A stretch of 46,591 nt of DNA, taken from NCBI GenBank assembly GCA_947174235.1, contig CAMWID010000021.1:1-46591 (forward strand). Direction: 5' to 3'. A program made the position numbers and the translations under genes. How positions within the stretch are numbered: position 1 is the first letter of the stretch; every line of letters starts with the position of its first letter. Shown in pieces: positions 35,593 to 43,966 of the stretch. This stretch comes from an uncultured Porphyromonadaceae bacterium (GTDB lineage: Bacteria; Bacteroidota; Bacteroidia; Bacteroidales; Muribaculaceae). Below the pieces are notes generated by a model, which searched no databases, was not told where the DNA came from, and saw only the letters and a list, made by a program, of their open reading frames with translations.

Positions 35593-37077
35593 ATGAAGAG
35601 ATACAGTATTCCAGCCGTGTCAGCGCTTCTGGCAATTCTTGTTTCGCCGGCATGTGCCGACAATCATGCGGAGAACAACTCTCCCCAGTTTATCCGCACT
35701 TCAAGTGCCGCATCGTTTGACACTGATTTCACTGTTGCTGCGGAAAAGACAGTAAATGCGGTGGTGTGCATAAAAAGTTTTACGGCTCAACGTCAGAATC
35801 CGTATGCCAACCAGGGCGGAGGCTACGATCCTTTTGGGATGTTTGATTTTTTCTTTGGACCGCAACAACGCCAACAGCAGCCCCGTCAGCACCAGCGCGA
35901 CAGTGAACCTGTGCAAAGTGGTCTTGGCTCTGGAGTAATCATATCGGAAGACGGATATATAGTCACCAATAACCATGTGATTGCAGGTGCTGACAGACTT
36001 GAGGTGCTTCTCAATGACAATTCTACTTTTGATGCAAAGGTGATAGGCACTGATGAAGCTACGGATCTTGCCCTTATAAAGATAGATGCCGAGAAACTGT
36101 CTCCAATAACATTTGGAGACAGTGAGCAGGTTAAAATCGGAGAATGGGTGCTCGCCGTAGGTAATCCATTCGGTTTCAATTCTACCGTGACGGCTGGTAT
36201 TGTAAGTGCTAAAGCCCGCAGTCTTGGCCAGAACGGCAGAAATGGCAAAATGGGTATGGAATCTTACATACAGACGGATGCCGCCCTCAATCCGGGAAAT
36301 TCAGGAGGTGCTCTTGTAAATTTAAAAGGAGAGCTCATCGGTGTGAATTCTGCAATATACTCCAATACAGGGAGCTACTCCGGGTTCTCTTTTGCCATAC
36401 CCACATCTATTGTAAAGAAGGTAATGACCGATCTTCGCCAATATGGCACGGTTCAACGTGCAGTGCTCGGATGCACAGTGGCTGAACTTGATGCAAAAAT
36501 AGCCAAGGACAGGGATATCAATGCTGTCAAATCCGGTCTTATTGTTGAAAGTGTTTCAGATAGAAGTACTGCAAAAGAACTTGGACTCCAAAAAGATGAT
36601 GTCATAACTGCTATCAATGATGTTGATGTGCACAATTTTGCTCAACTTGTAGAGCAACTGAGCAAATTCCGTCCGGGAGAAAAGATTACGGTTACTTATT
36701 ACCGAAACAATAATAAGGAGGTTAAGTCCGCTACTCTACGAAATACGCAAGGCGGCACATCAATCACAAAGAAGGGTGATTTTTCGGAAATAGGATGTGC
36801 TTTTATGAAGCTTACGGAGGAGCAAAAACGTGGACTTGGCATATCGATGGGTGTGAAGGTTGCTGGTATAAAGAATGGTGCATTCCGCGATGCAGGAATA
36901 AAAGATGGTTTCGTTATCACGGATATTAACGGTATGGCAGTTAATTCTCCAGATGATGTGGAACAGATCTATAATCAGATAATGAAGTCAGACGAAGGTG
37001 ACAAAGTAATGTTTATAACCGGAATATATCCTACCGGTAAGAAGTATTATTATGCCGTGAATCTTGCTCAGGATTAA
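35593..37077 (+). CDS. htrA: HtrA/DegP-family periplasmic serine protease (Do family)
   Basis: HtrA proteases degrade misfolded envelope proteins. The 494-residue protein has a signal peptide (MKRYSIPAVSALLAILVSPACA), a Gln/Gly-rich N-terminal loop (about 60-105, QQRQQQPRQHQ), the trypsin-like domain with triad His128 (TNNHVI), Asp158 (TDLALI) and Ser237 (NPGNSGGAL), and two PDZ domains (about 290-375 and 395-485). The ATG at 35593 is preferred to an upstream TTG at 35584 because it starts the signal peptide properly. It stands alone, with a terminator after it and rpoD next. No sigma-E-type promoter can be recognised in this phylum. Confidence 0.95.
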   Translation: MKRYSIPAVSALLAILVSPACADNHAENNSPQFIRTSSAASFDTDFTVAAEKTVNAVVCIKSFTAQRQNPYANQGGGYDPFGMFDFFFGPQQRQQQPRQHQRDSEPVQSGLGSGVIISEDGYIVTNNHVIAGADRLEVLLNDNSTFDAKVIGTDEATDLALIKIDAEKLSPITFGDSEQVKIGEWVLAVGNPFGFNSTVTAGIVSAKARSLGQNGRNGKMGMESYIQTDAALNPGNSGGALVNLKGELIGVNSAIYSNTGSYSGFSFAIPTSIVKKVMTDLRQYGTVQRAVLGCTVAELDAKIAKDRDINAVKSGLIVESVSDRSTAKELGLQKDDVITAINDVDVHNFAQLVEQLSKFRPGEKITVTYYRNNNKEVKSATLRNTQGGTSITKKGDFSEIGCAFMKLTEEQKRGLGISMGVKVAGIKNGAFRDAGIKDGFVITDINGMAVNSPDDVEQIYNQIMKSDEGDKVMFITGIYPTGKKYYYAVNLAQD

Positions 37078-37096
37078 AAAGATCTTAATATTTAAT

Positions 37097-37144
37097 AAAA
37101 TAATCTGTCGTCATGCAATTTTGAGACGACAGATTATTTTTTTT
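37097..37144 (+). terminator. Terminator after htrA
   Basis: AAAATAATCTGTCGTC and GACGACAGATTATTTT form a perfect 16-base stem around a 12-base loop, followed by further Ts to 37144. Confidence 0.92.
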
Positions 37145-37259
37145 ATAATATTTACACAACATTCGCCCAACCTCTACGTTTAATTTTAGGCACAAGTGCC
37201 CAATCCTATGATCCGGCGGGATTTCCCTTATGGGTCAGCAACAATTTTTGGAAGGGAAT

Positions 37260-38120
37260 ATGAGACAATTAAAGATTACAAAATCAATCACCAACCGCGA
37301 AAGCGCATCTCTTGATAAATATCTGCAGGAAATTGGCCGTGAGGAACTGATTTCAGTCAGTGAAGAGGTGGAACTCGCGCAGCGAATCAAGAAAGGAGAT
37401 CACGCCGCGCTTGAAAAGCTTACAAGAGCTAACCTACGTTTTGTGGTTTCGGTTGCAAAACAATATCAGAATCAGGGGTTAAGTCTTCCCGATCTTATCA
37501 ATGAAGGTAATCTCGGACTTATCCGCGCAGCACAGAAATTTGATGAGACAAGAGGTTTCAAATTCATTTCGTACGCTGTATGGTGGATTCGTCAGTCAAT
37601 TCTCCAGGCTTTGGCAGAACAGAGCCGAATTGTCCGTCTGCCTTTGAATCAGGTAGGTTCATTAAATAAAATCAGCAAAGAGCTTTCTAAATTTGAACAA
37701 GAAAATGAGCGCCGTCCTTCACCCGAAGAGTTGGCTGACAGGCTTGGTTTGCCGGTAGATAAGGTGTCTGACACCTTGAAGGTATCTGGCAGACACATAT
37801 CCGTTGATGCCCCTTTTGTTGATGGTGAAGACAATTCTCTTCTTGACGTTCTTCCCAACGATGATAGCCCGATGGCAGACTCTTCTTTGAATCAGGAAAG
37901 CCTCTCAAAGGAGGTTGACCGTGCCCTTAAGCAACTATATGACCGCGAACGCGAGATTTTGAAAATGTTTTTCGGCATTGGATGTCAGGAAATGACACTT
38001 GAAGAGATCGGAGCTAAATTTGATCTTACACGTGAACGCGTACGTCAGATCAAGGAGAAAGCTATACGTCGACTGAAGGGTCAGAAGAGTAAGCTCCTGA
38101 AAAGCTATTTAGGAGAATAA
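37260..38120 (+). CDS. rpoD: Primary RNA polymerase sigma factor RpoD
   Basis: This is the housekeeping sigma factor that reads the -33/-7 promoters marked here. The 286-residue protein lacks region 1.1 and the large insert of proteobacterial sigma-70, as is usual for Bacteroidota. Region 1.2 ([29 protein letters not shown]), region 2 ([35 protein letters not shown]), region 3 and region 4 ([29 protein letters not shown]) are all present. I chose the ATG at 37260, which gives the phylum-typical start [15 protein letters not shown]; an upstream in-frame ATG at 37230 adds ten unconserved residues. Confidence 0.97.
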   Translation: MRQLKITKSITNRESASLDKYLQEIGREELISVSEEVELAQRIKKGDHAALEKLTRANLRFVVSVAKQYQNQGLSLPDLINEGNLGLIRAAQKFDETRGFKFISYAVWWIRQSILQALAEQSRIVRLPLNQVGSLNKISKELSKFEQENERRPSPEELADRLGLPVDKVSDTLKVSGRHISVDAPFVDGEDNSLLDVLPNDDSPMADSSLNQESLSKEVDRALKQLYDREREILKMFFGIGCQEMTLEEIGAKFDLTRERVRQIKEKAIRRLKGQKSKLLKSYLGE

Positions 38121-38158
38121 TGCTCAGTTGATCCATCATCCAGATAAGACTGAATCTT

Positions 38159-38764
38159 ATGAAAACGCCCGGATCCAGGAGAATAAAACGTCTCATGATG
38201 ATCATGGGCGTTTCTGTTTTTCCATTGATGTCTCAAGCGTCTGGTATAGACGGTTCTGATGTTTCGTTAAAGCCTGATTCTTTATCATCAGGGAATAGTA
38301 TTAAAGTGCACTCTCACTTTACATGGGGAGCGGAGTTCGGCACCTCTGTCGATATGAGTGGATATGATTCGTCTACATTCAATGTTGACGCCATGGTAGG
38401 ATATCGGAATTCTTATATCAACATGTTAGGTTTCGGAGCCGGGGTGCACAGATCTATGGGAAGCGGGGATAATTATGTGCCTCTTTATGTAGTCATGAGG
38501 ACATCCTTTTCAAAAATCAAAAGATTGCTTTTCATGAACTTCAAAGCAGGATATTCGTTTAATACTATCGGCGATGCCTCCACGTTTGGTGATGTCAATG
38601 CCTCGCTCGGTGTGGGAATTAATCTGGCGTCAGGTAAAACATTTCAATCTTACCTGATATTAGGTTATGAATTCCGTCATTTCAATCAGAGAAACAAGAG
38701 CAAAGTTGATATCTCCGCTGACGATGTGTCATTGGTTTCTCTATCTTTCGGTGTAAATTTTTAA
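38159..38764 (+). CDS. Small outer-membrane beta-barrel-like protein
   Basis: The 201-residue protein has an N-terminal basic stretch and hydrophobic segment ending SQASG, consistent with a signal peptide. The rest has alternating strands (HFTWGAEFGTSVDMSG, NVDAMVGYRNSYINMLGFGAGVHRS, LFMNFKAGYSFNT, NASLGVGINLASG, SYLILGYEFRHFNQ) and the aromatic C-terminus VSLSFGVNF, as in eight-stranded barrels. I do not recognise a family. It begins 38 bases after rpoD on the same strand without a terminator between them, so read-through from rpoD is likely. Confidence 0.75.
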   Translation: MKTPGSRRIKRLMMIMGVSVFPLMSQASGIDGSDVSLKPDSLSSGNSIKVHSHFTWGAEFGTSVDMSGYDSSTFNVDAMVGYRNSYINMLGFGAGVHRSMGSGDNYVPLYVVMRTSFSKIKRLLFMNFKAGYSFNTIGDASTFGDVNASLGVGINLASGKTFQSYLILGYEFRHFNQRNKSKVDISADDVSLVSLSFGVNF

Positions 38765-38805
38765 ACGGAAAGTCCCAAAATATAAACATCTTGGAGCTTT
38801 CCGTT
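38764..38805. terminator. Bidirectional terminator between barrel gene and M3 peptidase
   Basis: AACGGAAAG and CTTTCCGTT pair perfectly around a 24-base loop. The left arm touches the stop codon of the barrel gene. It lies between convergent genes. Confidence 0.65.
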
Positions 38806-38819
38806 ATAAAAAATAGCCA

Positions 38820-40907
38820 TTATTGATTCGATTCTAATATTCCATCACGAATTAATAGGGCGTTAATGTTAGGTTTTCTACCCCGAAACTCTTTGTAGAG
38901 AGTCATAGGATCTTCTGTTCCTCCGCTTTGAAGCATTTTTTTAAATTTTCTTGAAGTCTCGGGATCAAAAACGCCATTTTCTTTGAATTTGGAGAATGCA
39001 TCCGCATCAAGCACTTCTGACCATTTATATCCATAGTAACCCGCTGCATATCCACCGGAAAAAATATGACCGAAAGATGGGGACGTCATGCATCCTTCGA
39101 TTGCGTTGAAGACTCTGACCGGATCCTGAGCGAGTTTTTCAAAATTTTCTATGCTGATTTCGTCTGCAAGGGGTGTCTCAATTGTGTGATATGCCATATC
39201 GAGGTATCCGAAACCTAATTGCCTCATGCAGGAATAGGCTGCCCCGTAAGTTTGAGCCTTAAGAAATTTTTCAACAAGTTCTTCCGGCAGCTTCTCTCCT
39301 GTTTTATTGTGTCTGGCAAATCCGTCAAGGAACTCCGTTTCGGTTAGAAAATTTTCGTTAAACTGAGAGAATAGCTCGACAAAGTCGTGGTATACATTTG
39401 TTCCGCTTAAAGACGCGAATTTCGCTTGAGAAGAGAGACCATGAAGAGCATGTCCGAATTCATGTAAAAATGTTCTGACTTCGTCAGGTGTAAGTAGTAC
39501 TGGTTCATCTCCTACAGGTCTTGGGAAATTGCAGACAATTGATATTAACGGTAATGAGCGCTTTCCTTCATCATCTTTTGTTTCTGTCCTGAAATCCGTC
39601 ATCCACGCTCCTGGTGATTTTCCCAGGCGGTAATAGAAATCTGCATATAGTAGACCCAATATGCTTCCATCATTTTCATACACTTCAAATATCTTTACGT
39701 CAGGATGATACGTTGGTAGATCGTGATTCTCCTTAAATGTGTATCCATATAGTTTAGTAGCAAGATTTAATACTCCGTTGATGGTGTTCTCAAGTTCGAA
39801 ATATGGTTTCAGATCTTCTGAGTTGAATGCATATCGATCATTCTTCAGCTTGTCTGACCAAAAGCTGTAATCCCAAGGTTTGAGCTCAAAATCTGATGGT
39901 TCTGTCTTACGTGCATACTCAAGTATTTCCGCAAGTTCATTTTTCATTGGTATTGTATAATTGCGTCGAAGTTCTTCAAGCAATAACATGACGTTGTCTG
40001 GAGAACCTGCCATAGTTCCCTGAAGGTGGTAATCCGCATAGTTTTGTTTACCCAATAATCTGGATAATTCAAGACGGGTATTTACTATCTCCTTGATGAT
40101 ATTAGTGTTGTCATAAAGTCCGTGACTATTGCGGGTGTTATACATTCTGTAAAGCTTTTCCCTAAGGTCGCGGTTCTCGGCATATGTCATGAAAGGCACA
40201 TAAGAAGGAGCGTACATAGTGAACACGTACAGATTGTCATCACATTCTCGATTATCTGATTCCAGAAATTCGCGGGCCGTGTCTTTCGCTGCTGTCTTAA
40301 TGGATTCGGGCAATCCTTTTGTGTCTTTTTCTCTTACCCATAGGCGTCTTTCCGGAGAAGACATGTCATTGGTGACATTTTGACTGAATTTAACCGATAG
40401 CTCTGACAGTCTTGTATTAAGAAGACGGAATTTTTCGCGGTCTTCCCCTTTTAGATTGGCTCCGCTCTCGGCAAAATTACGATATGTCTCGGATATCAGC
40501 CTCATATCTTCCGTAGATAGGTCGCACCTCTCCCCTCTCATGTCATAGACAGTCTTGATTCTCTCCCAAAGATTTTTATTTAGAAGAATGTTGGCAGAAT
40601 GCTCTGAAAGTATCGGTGTGACTTTTGCCATGACCGCCATCAAGTCTTCGTCTCCCAATGCCGCCTCAAGATTCCCTAATGTCTGGACCGCTCTGTTTAG
40701 AATCACTCCTGAACGGTCAAATGCAGCGATTGTGTTTTCAAATGTCGGCTGTTCAGTTGATTCCGTAATAGCGTTGATTTCTGATATTTGAAGCCTTATA
40801 CCTTCGATAATGGCTTCTTCATAATCATCGCATCTGATCTTGTCAAACGGCACCGCTTCGTAAGGCAATGTTGAAGTGGAAAGGAGTGGATTTGCGCATC
40901 CTCCCAT
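38820..40907 (-). CDS. M3 family oligopeptidase (Dcp/OpdA type)
   Basis: M3 zinc peptidases degrade short oligopeptides; the Dcp branch removes C-terminal dipeptides. The 695 residues are family length. The zinc motif is FLHEFGHALHG (His482, Glu483, His486), and the downstream DFVELFSQFNENF block supplies the third ligand in the family; note FSQ in place of the usual PSQ. No signal peptide is seen, so it is probably cytosolic and takes peptides already imported. I prefer the ATG at 40907 (MGGCANPLLS, aligning with family starts) over 40970, which adds 21 residues of no signal-peptide character. Its first 32 codons and upstream region are copied in the 670-bp tandem duplication. A TATTTTTG -7 element lies on the minus strand at 41077-41070. 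Confidence 0.93.
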   Translation of the reverse strand: MGGCANPLLSTSTLPYEAVPFDKIRCDDYEEAIIEGIRLQISEINAITESTEQPTFENTIAAFDRSGVILNRAVQTLGNLEAALGDEDLMAVMAKVTPILSEHSANILLNKNLWERIKTVYDMRGERCDLSTEDMRLISETYRNFAESGANLKGEDREKFRLLNTRLSELSVKFSQNVTNDMSSPERRLWVREKDTKGLPESIKTAAKDTAREFLESDNRECDDNLYVFTMYAPSYVPFMTYAENRDLREKLYRMYNTRNSHGLYDNTNIIKEIVNTRLELSRLLGKQNYADYHLQGTMAGSPDNVMLLLEELRRNYTIPMKNELAEILEYARKTEPSDFELKPWDYSFWSDKLKNDRYAFNSEDLKPYFELENTINGVLNLATKLYGYTFKENHDLPTYHPDVKIFEVYENDGSILGLLYADFYYRLGKSPGAWMTDFRTETKDDEGKRSLPLISIVCNFPRPVGDEPVLLTPDEVRTFLHEFGHALHGLSSQAKFASLSGTNVYHDFVELFSQFNENFLTETEFLDGFARHNKTGEKLPEELVEKFLKAQTYGAAYSCMRQLGFGYLDMAYHTIETPLADEISIENFEKLAQDPVRVFNAIEGCMTSPSFGHIFSGGYAAGYYGYKWSEVLDADAFSKFKENGVFDPETSRKFKKMLQSGGTEDPMTLYKEFRGRKPNINALLIRDGILESNQ

Positions 40908-41481
40908 AACACTTTCAGAAGCTATAGTTGACAAATATGTAATTTTTGAAGTTTGGAATGTTCTACACATGATAAATGTTTATCTATTAATGTTTATACA
41001 TATTTTCAGGGATGAGGCATTTAAATATTGTGATGCCGGATCGGTGTATGTATGGTTGTTTTACCAACGCAAAAATATAAAAAATGTTGGACACAACCCT
41101 ATAAAAGCATAGGAAATATTCATAACTACGCACGGGTATTATTCTAAGGTATATTGATTATAAGTGTAATAATAAAGACAAGATATGTGTGTGCTCGGTA
41201 TTTTTATTTAATTTTGCAAGATGTAACATGTGATAGCATATATGACGTAGATAACATGGAAAAGTGTTTGATTGCTTTATCTTGCATTGCTGTCGTCCTA
41301 TATTCCTTTGTTATGTCGCATGCGTCGTTATGACTGAAATAAATATAAATAATGATTAGAAAACCTATAGTTGAACTAAATAAATTAAATACCGGTTATC
41401 ATTCCGCAAATGGAAACATTATAGTATCGGAGGATATAAACGAGACTCTTTATAGCGGAGAGCTTACGTGCCTTCTCGGTC
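40812..41481. repeat. 670-bp tandem duplication, copy 1
   Basis: Bases 40812-41481 are repeated exactly, without a mismatch by direct comparison, at 41482-42151. Copy 1 contains the 5' end of the M3 peptidase gene (its real end), the whole divergent intergenic region and the first 43 codons of the ABC ATPase gene. The copies abut directly. The base before copy 1 (T40811) differs from the base before copy 2 (C41481), and the base after copy 1 (G) differs from that after copy 2 (C), so there is no microhomology at the junction. Perfect identity means either a very recent event or an assembly error. Confidence 0.97.
41256..41333 (+). CDS. Putative 25-residue hydrophobic peptide, copy 1
   Basis: This is the exact duplicate of the short ORF at 41926-42003. 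It precedes the truncated ATPase fragment by 18 bases. Coding is unproven. Confidence 0.25.
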   Translation: MEKCLIALSCIAVVLYSFVMSHASL

Positions 41482-41507
41482 GGCTTCTTCATAATCATCG
41501 CATCTGA
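41352..41507 (+). pseudogene. Truncated 5' copy of the ABC ATPase gene
   Basis: This is an exact copy of the first 43 codons of the ATPase gene at 42022, ending at Gly43, immediately before the rest of the Walker A loop. At the duplication junction the frame runs into antisense M3 peptidase sequence, adds eight unrelated residues (RLLHNHRI) and stops at 41505-41507. Without a P-loop it cannot be functional. It keeps the full upstream region, so it may be transcribed. Confidence 0.9.
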
Positions 41508-41577
41508 TCTTGTCAAACGGCACCGCTTCGTAAGGCAATGTTGAAGTGGAAAGGAGTGGATTTGCGCATCCTCCCAT
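41464..41577 (-). pseudogene. Truncated 5' copy of the M3 peptidase gene
   Basis: On the minus strand the second repeat copy restarts the M3 gene (ATG at 41577, or 41640 for the longer start). It runs for 32 matching codons to Ala at 41482-41484, then reads five unrelated codons (DREGT) into the ATPase fragment and stops at 41464-41466. It has no catalytic residues. Confidence 0.85.
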
Positions 41578-41855
41578 AACACTTTCAGAAGCTATAGTTG
41601 ACAAATATGTAATTTTTGAAGTTTGGAATGTTCTACACATGATAAATGTTTATCTATTAATGTTTATACATATTTTCAGGGATGAGGCATTTAAATATTG
41701 TGATGCCGGATCGGTGTATGTATGGTTGTTTTACCAACGCAAAAATATAAAAAATGTTGGACACAACCCTATAAAAGCATAGGAAATATTCATAACTACG
41801 CACGGGTATTATTCTAAGGTATATTGATTATAAGTGTAATAATAAAGACAAGATA

Positions 41856-41886
41856 TGTGTGTGCTCGGTATTTTTATTTAATTTTG
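41856..41886 (+). promoter_or_regulatory. Possible promoter of the ABC ATPase gene
   Basis: TAATTTTG at 41879-41886 is a perfect -7 element; TGTG at 41856-41859, 19 bases upstream, is a weak -33. The leader to 42022 would be about 130 bases and contains a short ORF. The same site exists in repeat copy 1 at 41186-41216. Confidence 0.5.
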
Positions 41887-41925
41887 CAAGATGTAACATG
41901 TGATAGCATATATGACGTAGATAAC

Positions 41926-42003
41926 ATGGAAAAGTGTTTGATTGCTTTATCTTGCATTGCTGTCGTCCTATATTCCTTTGTTATGTCGCATGCGTCGTTA
42001 TGA
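41926..42003 (+). CDS. Putative 25-residue hydrophobic leader peptide
   Basis: An ATG at 41926 opens a 25-codon frame (MEKCLIALSCIAVVLY..., ending SHASL) that stops at 42001-42003, 18 bases before the ATPase start and in the same frame. The peptide looks like a single short membrane span or a cleaved signal-like segment. It could be a leader ORF, a remnant of a longer N-terminal fusion or upstream gene, or chance. No ribosome binding site decides the matter. Confidence 0.3.
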   Translation: MEKCLIALSCIAVVLYSFVMSHASL

Positions 42004-42021
42004 CTGAAATAAATATAAATA

Positions 42022-43044
42022 ATGATTAGAAAACCTATAGTTGAACTAAATAAATTAAATACCGGTTATCATTCCGCAAATGGAAACATTATAGTATCGG
42101 AGGATATAAACGAGACTCTTTATAGCGGAGAGCTTACGTGCCTTCTCGGTCCTAATGGTTCCGGTAAATCTACAATTCTCAAAACATTGAGCGGTTTTAT
42201 ACCTAAGTTAGGAGGTGAAATAAAAATCAATGGTAAAAGACTGGATTCATATTCTGATCAAGATTTGTCTAAAGTTATAAGTGTGGTTCTGACAGACAGG
42301 GTAGCCATTGACAATATGAATGTAAGAGATCTTGTAAGTTTGGGAAGAAGTCCTTATACAGGATTTTGGGGAATTTTGACAAATCATGATCAGGTGATTG
42401 TAGATGAATCAATATCTCTTGTTGGAATTGACAATTTAAGAAGTAGGATCATCCGCACATTAAGTGATGGAGAACGGCAGAAAGTGATGATTGCAAAGGC
42501 ACTCGCTCAAGAGACTCCGGTCATTTATCTTGATGAGCCTACAGCATTTCTTGATTATCCGAGTAAAGCCGAGATCCTTCAATTGCTTCAGAATATTTCA
42601 AGAGAAAGGCAAAAGACAATTCTCGTATCCACGCACGATCTTGAACTTGCCCTTCAGATAGCAGACAAGATATGGCTTATGGATAAAAGATATGGGTTGC
42701 AGACCGGAACTCCGGAGGATCTCGCATTATCCGGAGAGATCGCTAAATATTTTGAACGTGACGGTATGGTATTTGATCCTTCTTTAGGTACGTTCAAGAT
42801 CAATACCAGCATTTTCAGACGTATATATGTGTCAGGCACGGGACTCCGAAGGAATCTGATTGAAAAATCTTTTGCCAGAAACGGTCTTGGTATTGATAGT
42901 AATCCGGAAAATGAATTAGTGGTGAAAATCCAAAATGAAGGATATTCATTCCGCGGAATAACAGTATGTTCGGTTGGTGATCTCACAGATTTGGTATGTG
43001 ATTATCTGAGCACTAATGAATATCCAGTCTTTAGGCACCCATAG
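42022..43044 (+). CDS. ABC transporter ATPase, FecE/BtuD type (cobalamin or iron-chelate uptake)
   Basis: The 340-residue protein is the cytoplasmic ATPase of an importer of the BtuCD/FecCD class. It has Walker A GPNGSGKST (43-51), Q-loop region VVLTDRVAIDNMNVRDLVSLGRSPYTG, signature LSDGERQKVMIAKALAQ, Walker B VIYLDEPTAFLD and switch His in VSTHD. The FecE/BtuD assignment rests on VRDLVSLGRSPYTG and on the convergent cobalamin operon. About 85 residues after the ABC domain (from about 255) form an extension of unknown role. No permease or binding-protein gene is adjacent, so it is an orphan here. Its last 14 bases overlap the convergent cbiB gene. Its first 43 codons are duplicated upstream. 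Confidence 0.88.
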   Translation: MIRKPIVELNKLNTGYHSANGNIIVSEDINETLYSGELTCLLGPNGSGKSTILKTLSGFIPKLGGEIKINGKRLDSYSDQDLSKVISVVLTDRVAIDNMNVRDLVSLGRSPYTGFWGILTNHDQVIVDESISLVGIDNLRSRIIRTLSDGERQKVMIAKALAQETPVIYLDEPTAFLDYPSKAEILQLLQNISRERQKTILVSTHDLELALQIADKIWLMDKRYGLQTGTPEDLALSGEIAKYFERDGMVFDPSLGTFKINTSIFRRIYVSGTGLRRNLIEKSFARNGLGIDSNPENELVVKIQNEGYSFRGITVCSVGDLTDLVCDYLSTNEYPVFRHP

Positions 43045-43966
43045 TCAAAATGACAGATATTGTTATCAGCAGCATCAAGAACTCTGTTTTCCTGTTAGTG
43101 CTGATAGCTTTGATTACATCATTCTCGGTGAAGTCTCGTTCGTTGTTTCCTATGTATGGTTTGTAGACATATTTCCCAAAATAATAATGTGGTCCGCCAA
43201 AGCGGCAATTTAGTATGCCTGCAAGAGCAGCTTCAGGATAGCCAGAGTTAGGACTTAGGTGGCATTTCCCATATTTTGATACAAATGGCAATAGATTGAG
43301 TTTGACATTTACAAGTAGCATGAGAAATGCGGTGATTCTGGCGGGTATGTAATTCGCGCAATCATCAATCTTTGCGGCTACCATACCGAATTGTCCATAT
43401 CGTTCGTTTCGATAACCGATCATTGAGTCAAGCGTGTTTATCATTTTATAGGTCAGCATCCCCGGAACACCAAGAATAGCATACCAGAAAAGCGGGGCTA
43501 TTACTCCGTCTGAAAGATTTTCTGACAGGGTTTCAAGTGCGGCTGCTTTAATCTCATGATCAGATAAGTCACTTGTGTCACGCCCCACAATCCGCGCAAC
43601 TTGGCTTCTTCCTGCTTCCAAAGATCTGTTGCATGCTTTAAATGTATCAGAGACTTCTTTTTCGAGCGTTTTGCCTGCCAGACATAAAAACACAAAAAGT
43701 ATTGATACACACGAATAGGCCCAAGTAAACGGCAGCAACACATACATGAGTGCTGCAGATAATACAAACGTGCAGCATATTAGAAACATTGATATAATCG
43801 CTCCTTTGATTTTCCTATAATTCCCCATATTATATCTTTTTTCAAAAAAAGCGATAGATTTTCCGAATCCGACAACAGGATGCGGGATCCACAACGGGTC
43901 TCCTAAAATTCGGTCAAGCATCCATCCCGCAGTCAGTGTTATTACTTTTATAATTGTCACAGCCAT
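43031..43966 (-). CDS. cbiB: Adenosylcobinamide-phosphate synthase CbiB
   Basis: CbiB (CobD in the Pseudomonas naming) joins cobyric acid to aminopropanol phosphate, building the nucleotide-loop arm in the membrane. The 311 residues fit. Seen are the start WMLDRILGDPLWIPHPVVGFGKSI, the block SENLSDGVIAPLFWYAILGVPGMLTYKMINTLDSMIGYRNERYGQFG, the motif PNSGYPEAALAGILNCRFGGPHYYFG, and several membrane spans. It is the last gene of the cobQ-cobD-cbiB operon and overlaps the upstream aminotransferase gene by ten bases. Its 3' end overlaps the convergent ATPase gene by 14 bases, with no terminator between them. Confidence 0.95.
   Translation of the reverse strand: MAVTIIKVITLTAGWMLDRILGDPLWIPHPVVGFGKSIAFFEKRYNMGNYRKIKGAIISMFLICCTFVLSAALMYVLLPFTWAYSCVSILFVFLCLAGKTLEKEVSDTFKACNRSLEAGRSQVARIVGRDTSDLSDHEIKAAALETLSENLSDGVIAPLFWYAILGVPGMLTYKMINTLDSMIGYRNERYGQFGMVAAKIDDCANYIPARITAFLMLLVNVKLNLLPFVSKYGKCHLSPNSGYPEAALAGILNCRFGGPHYYFGKYVYKPYIGNNERDFTENDVIKAISTNRKTEFLMLLITISVILTMGA

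Larger units (their letters stand above)
41482..42151. repeat. 670-bp tandem duplication, copy 2
   Basis: This is the second copy of the repeat at 40812-41481. It holds the truncated M3 fragment, the duplicated intergenic region and the true 5' end of the ABC ATPase gene. Both full-length genes therefore keep an intact upstream region. Confidence 0.97.

Noticed and set aside
37230-37259. Upstream ATG of rpoD giving ten more residues
   Set aside because: The extra residues ([10 protein letters not shown]) are not part of the phylum-typical RpoD start, which begins at the ATG at 37260.
40876-41112. 78-codon open frame on + strand, identical at 41546-41782
   Set aside because: It appears twice only because of the 670-bp duplication. 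It runs antisense to the M3 5' end into the intergenic region and has no protein-like character.
41385-41582. 65-codon minus-strand frame across the duplication junction
   Set aside because: It arises from the junction in a frame different from both parent genes.
40812-42151. Insertion sequence or integrated element as cause of the repeat
   Set aside because: There are no terminal inverted repeats, target-site duplications or transposase; the repeated unit is only host gene ends and their intergenic region.
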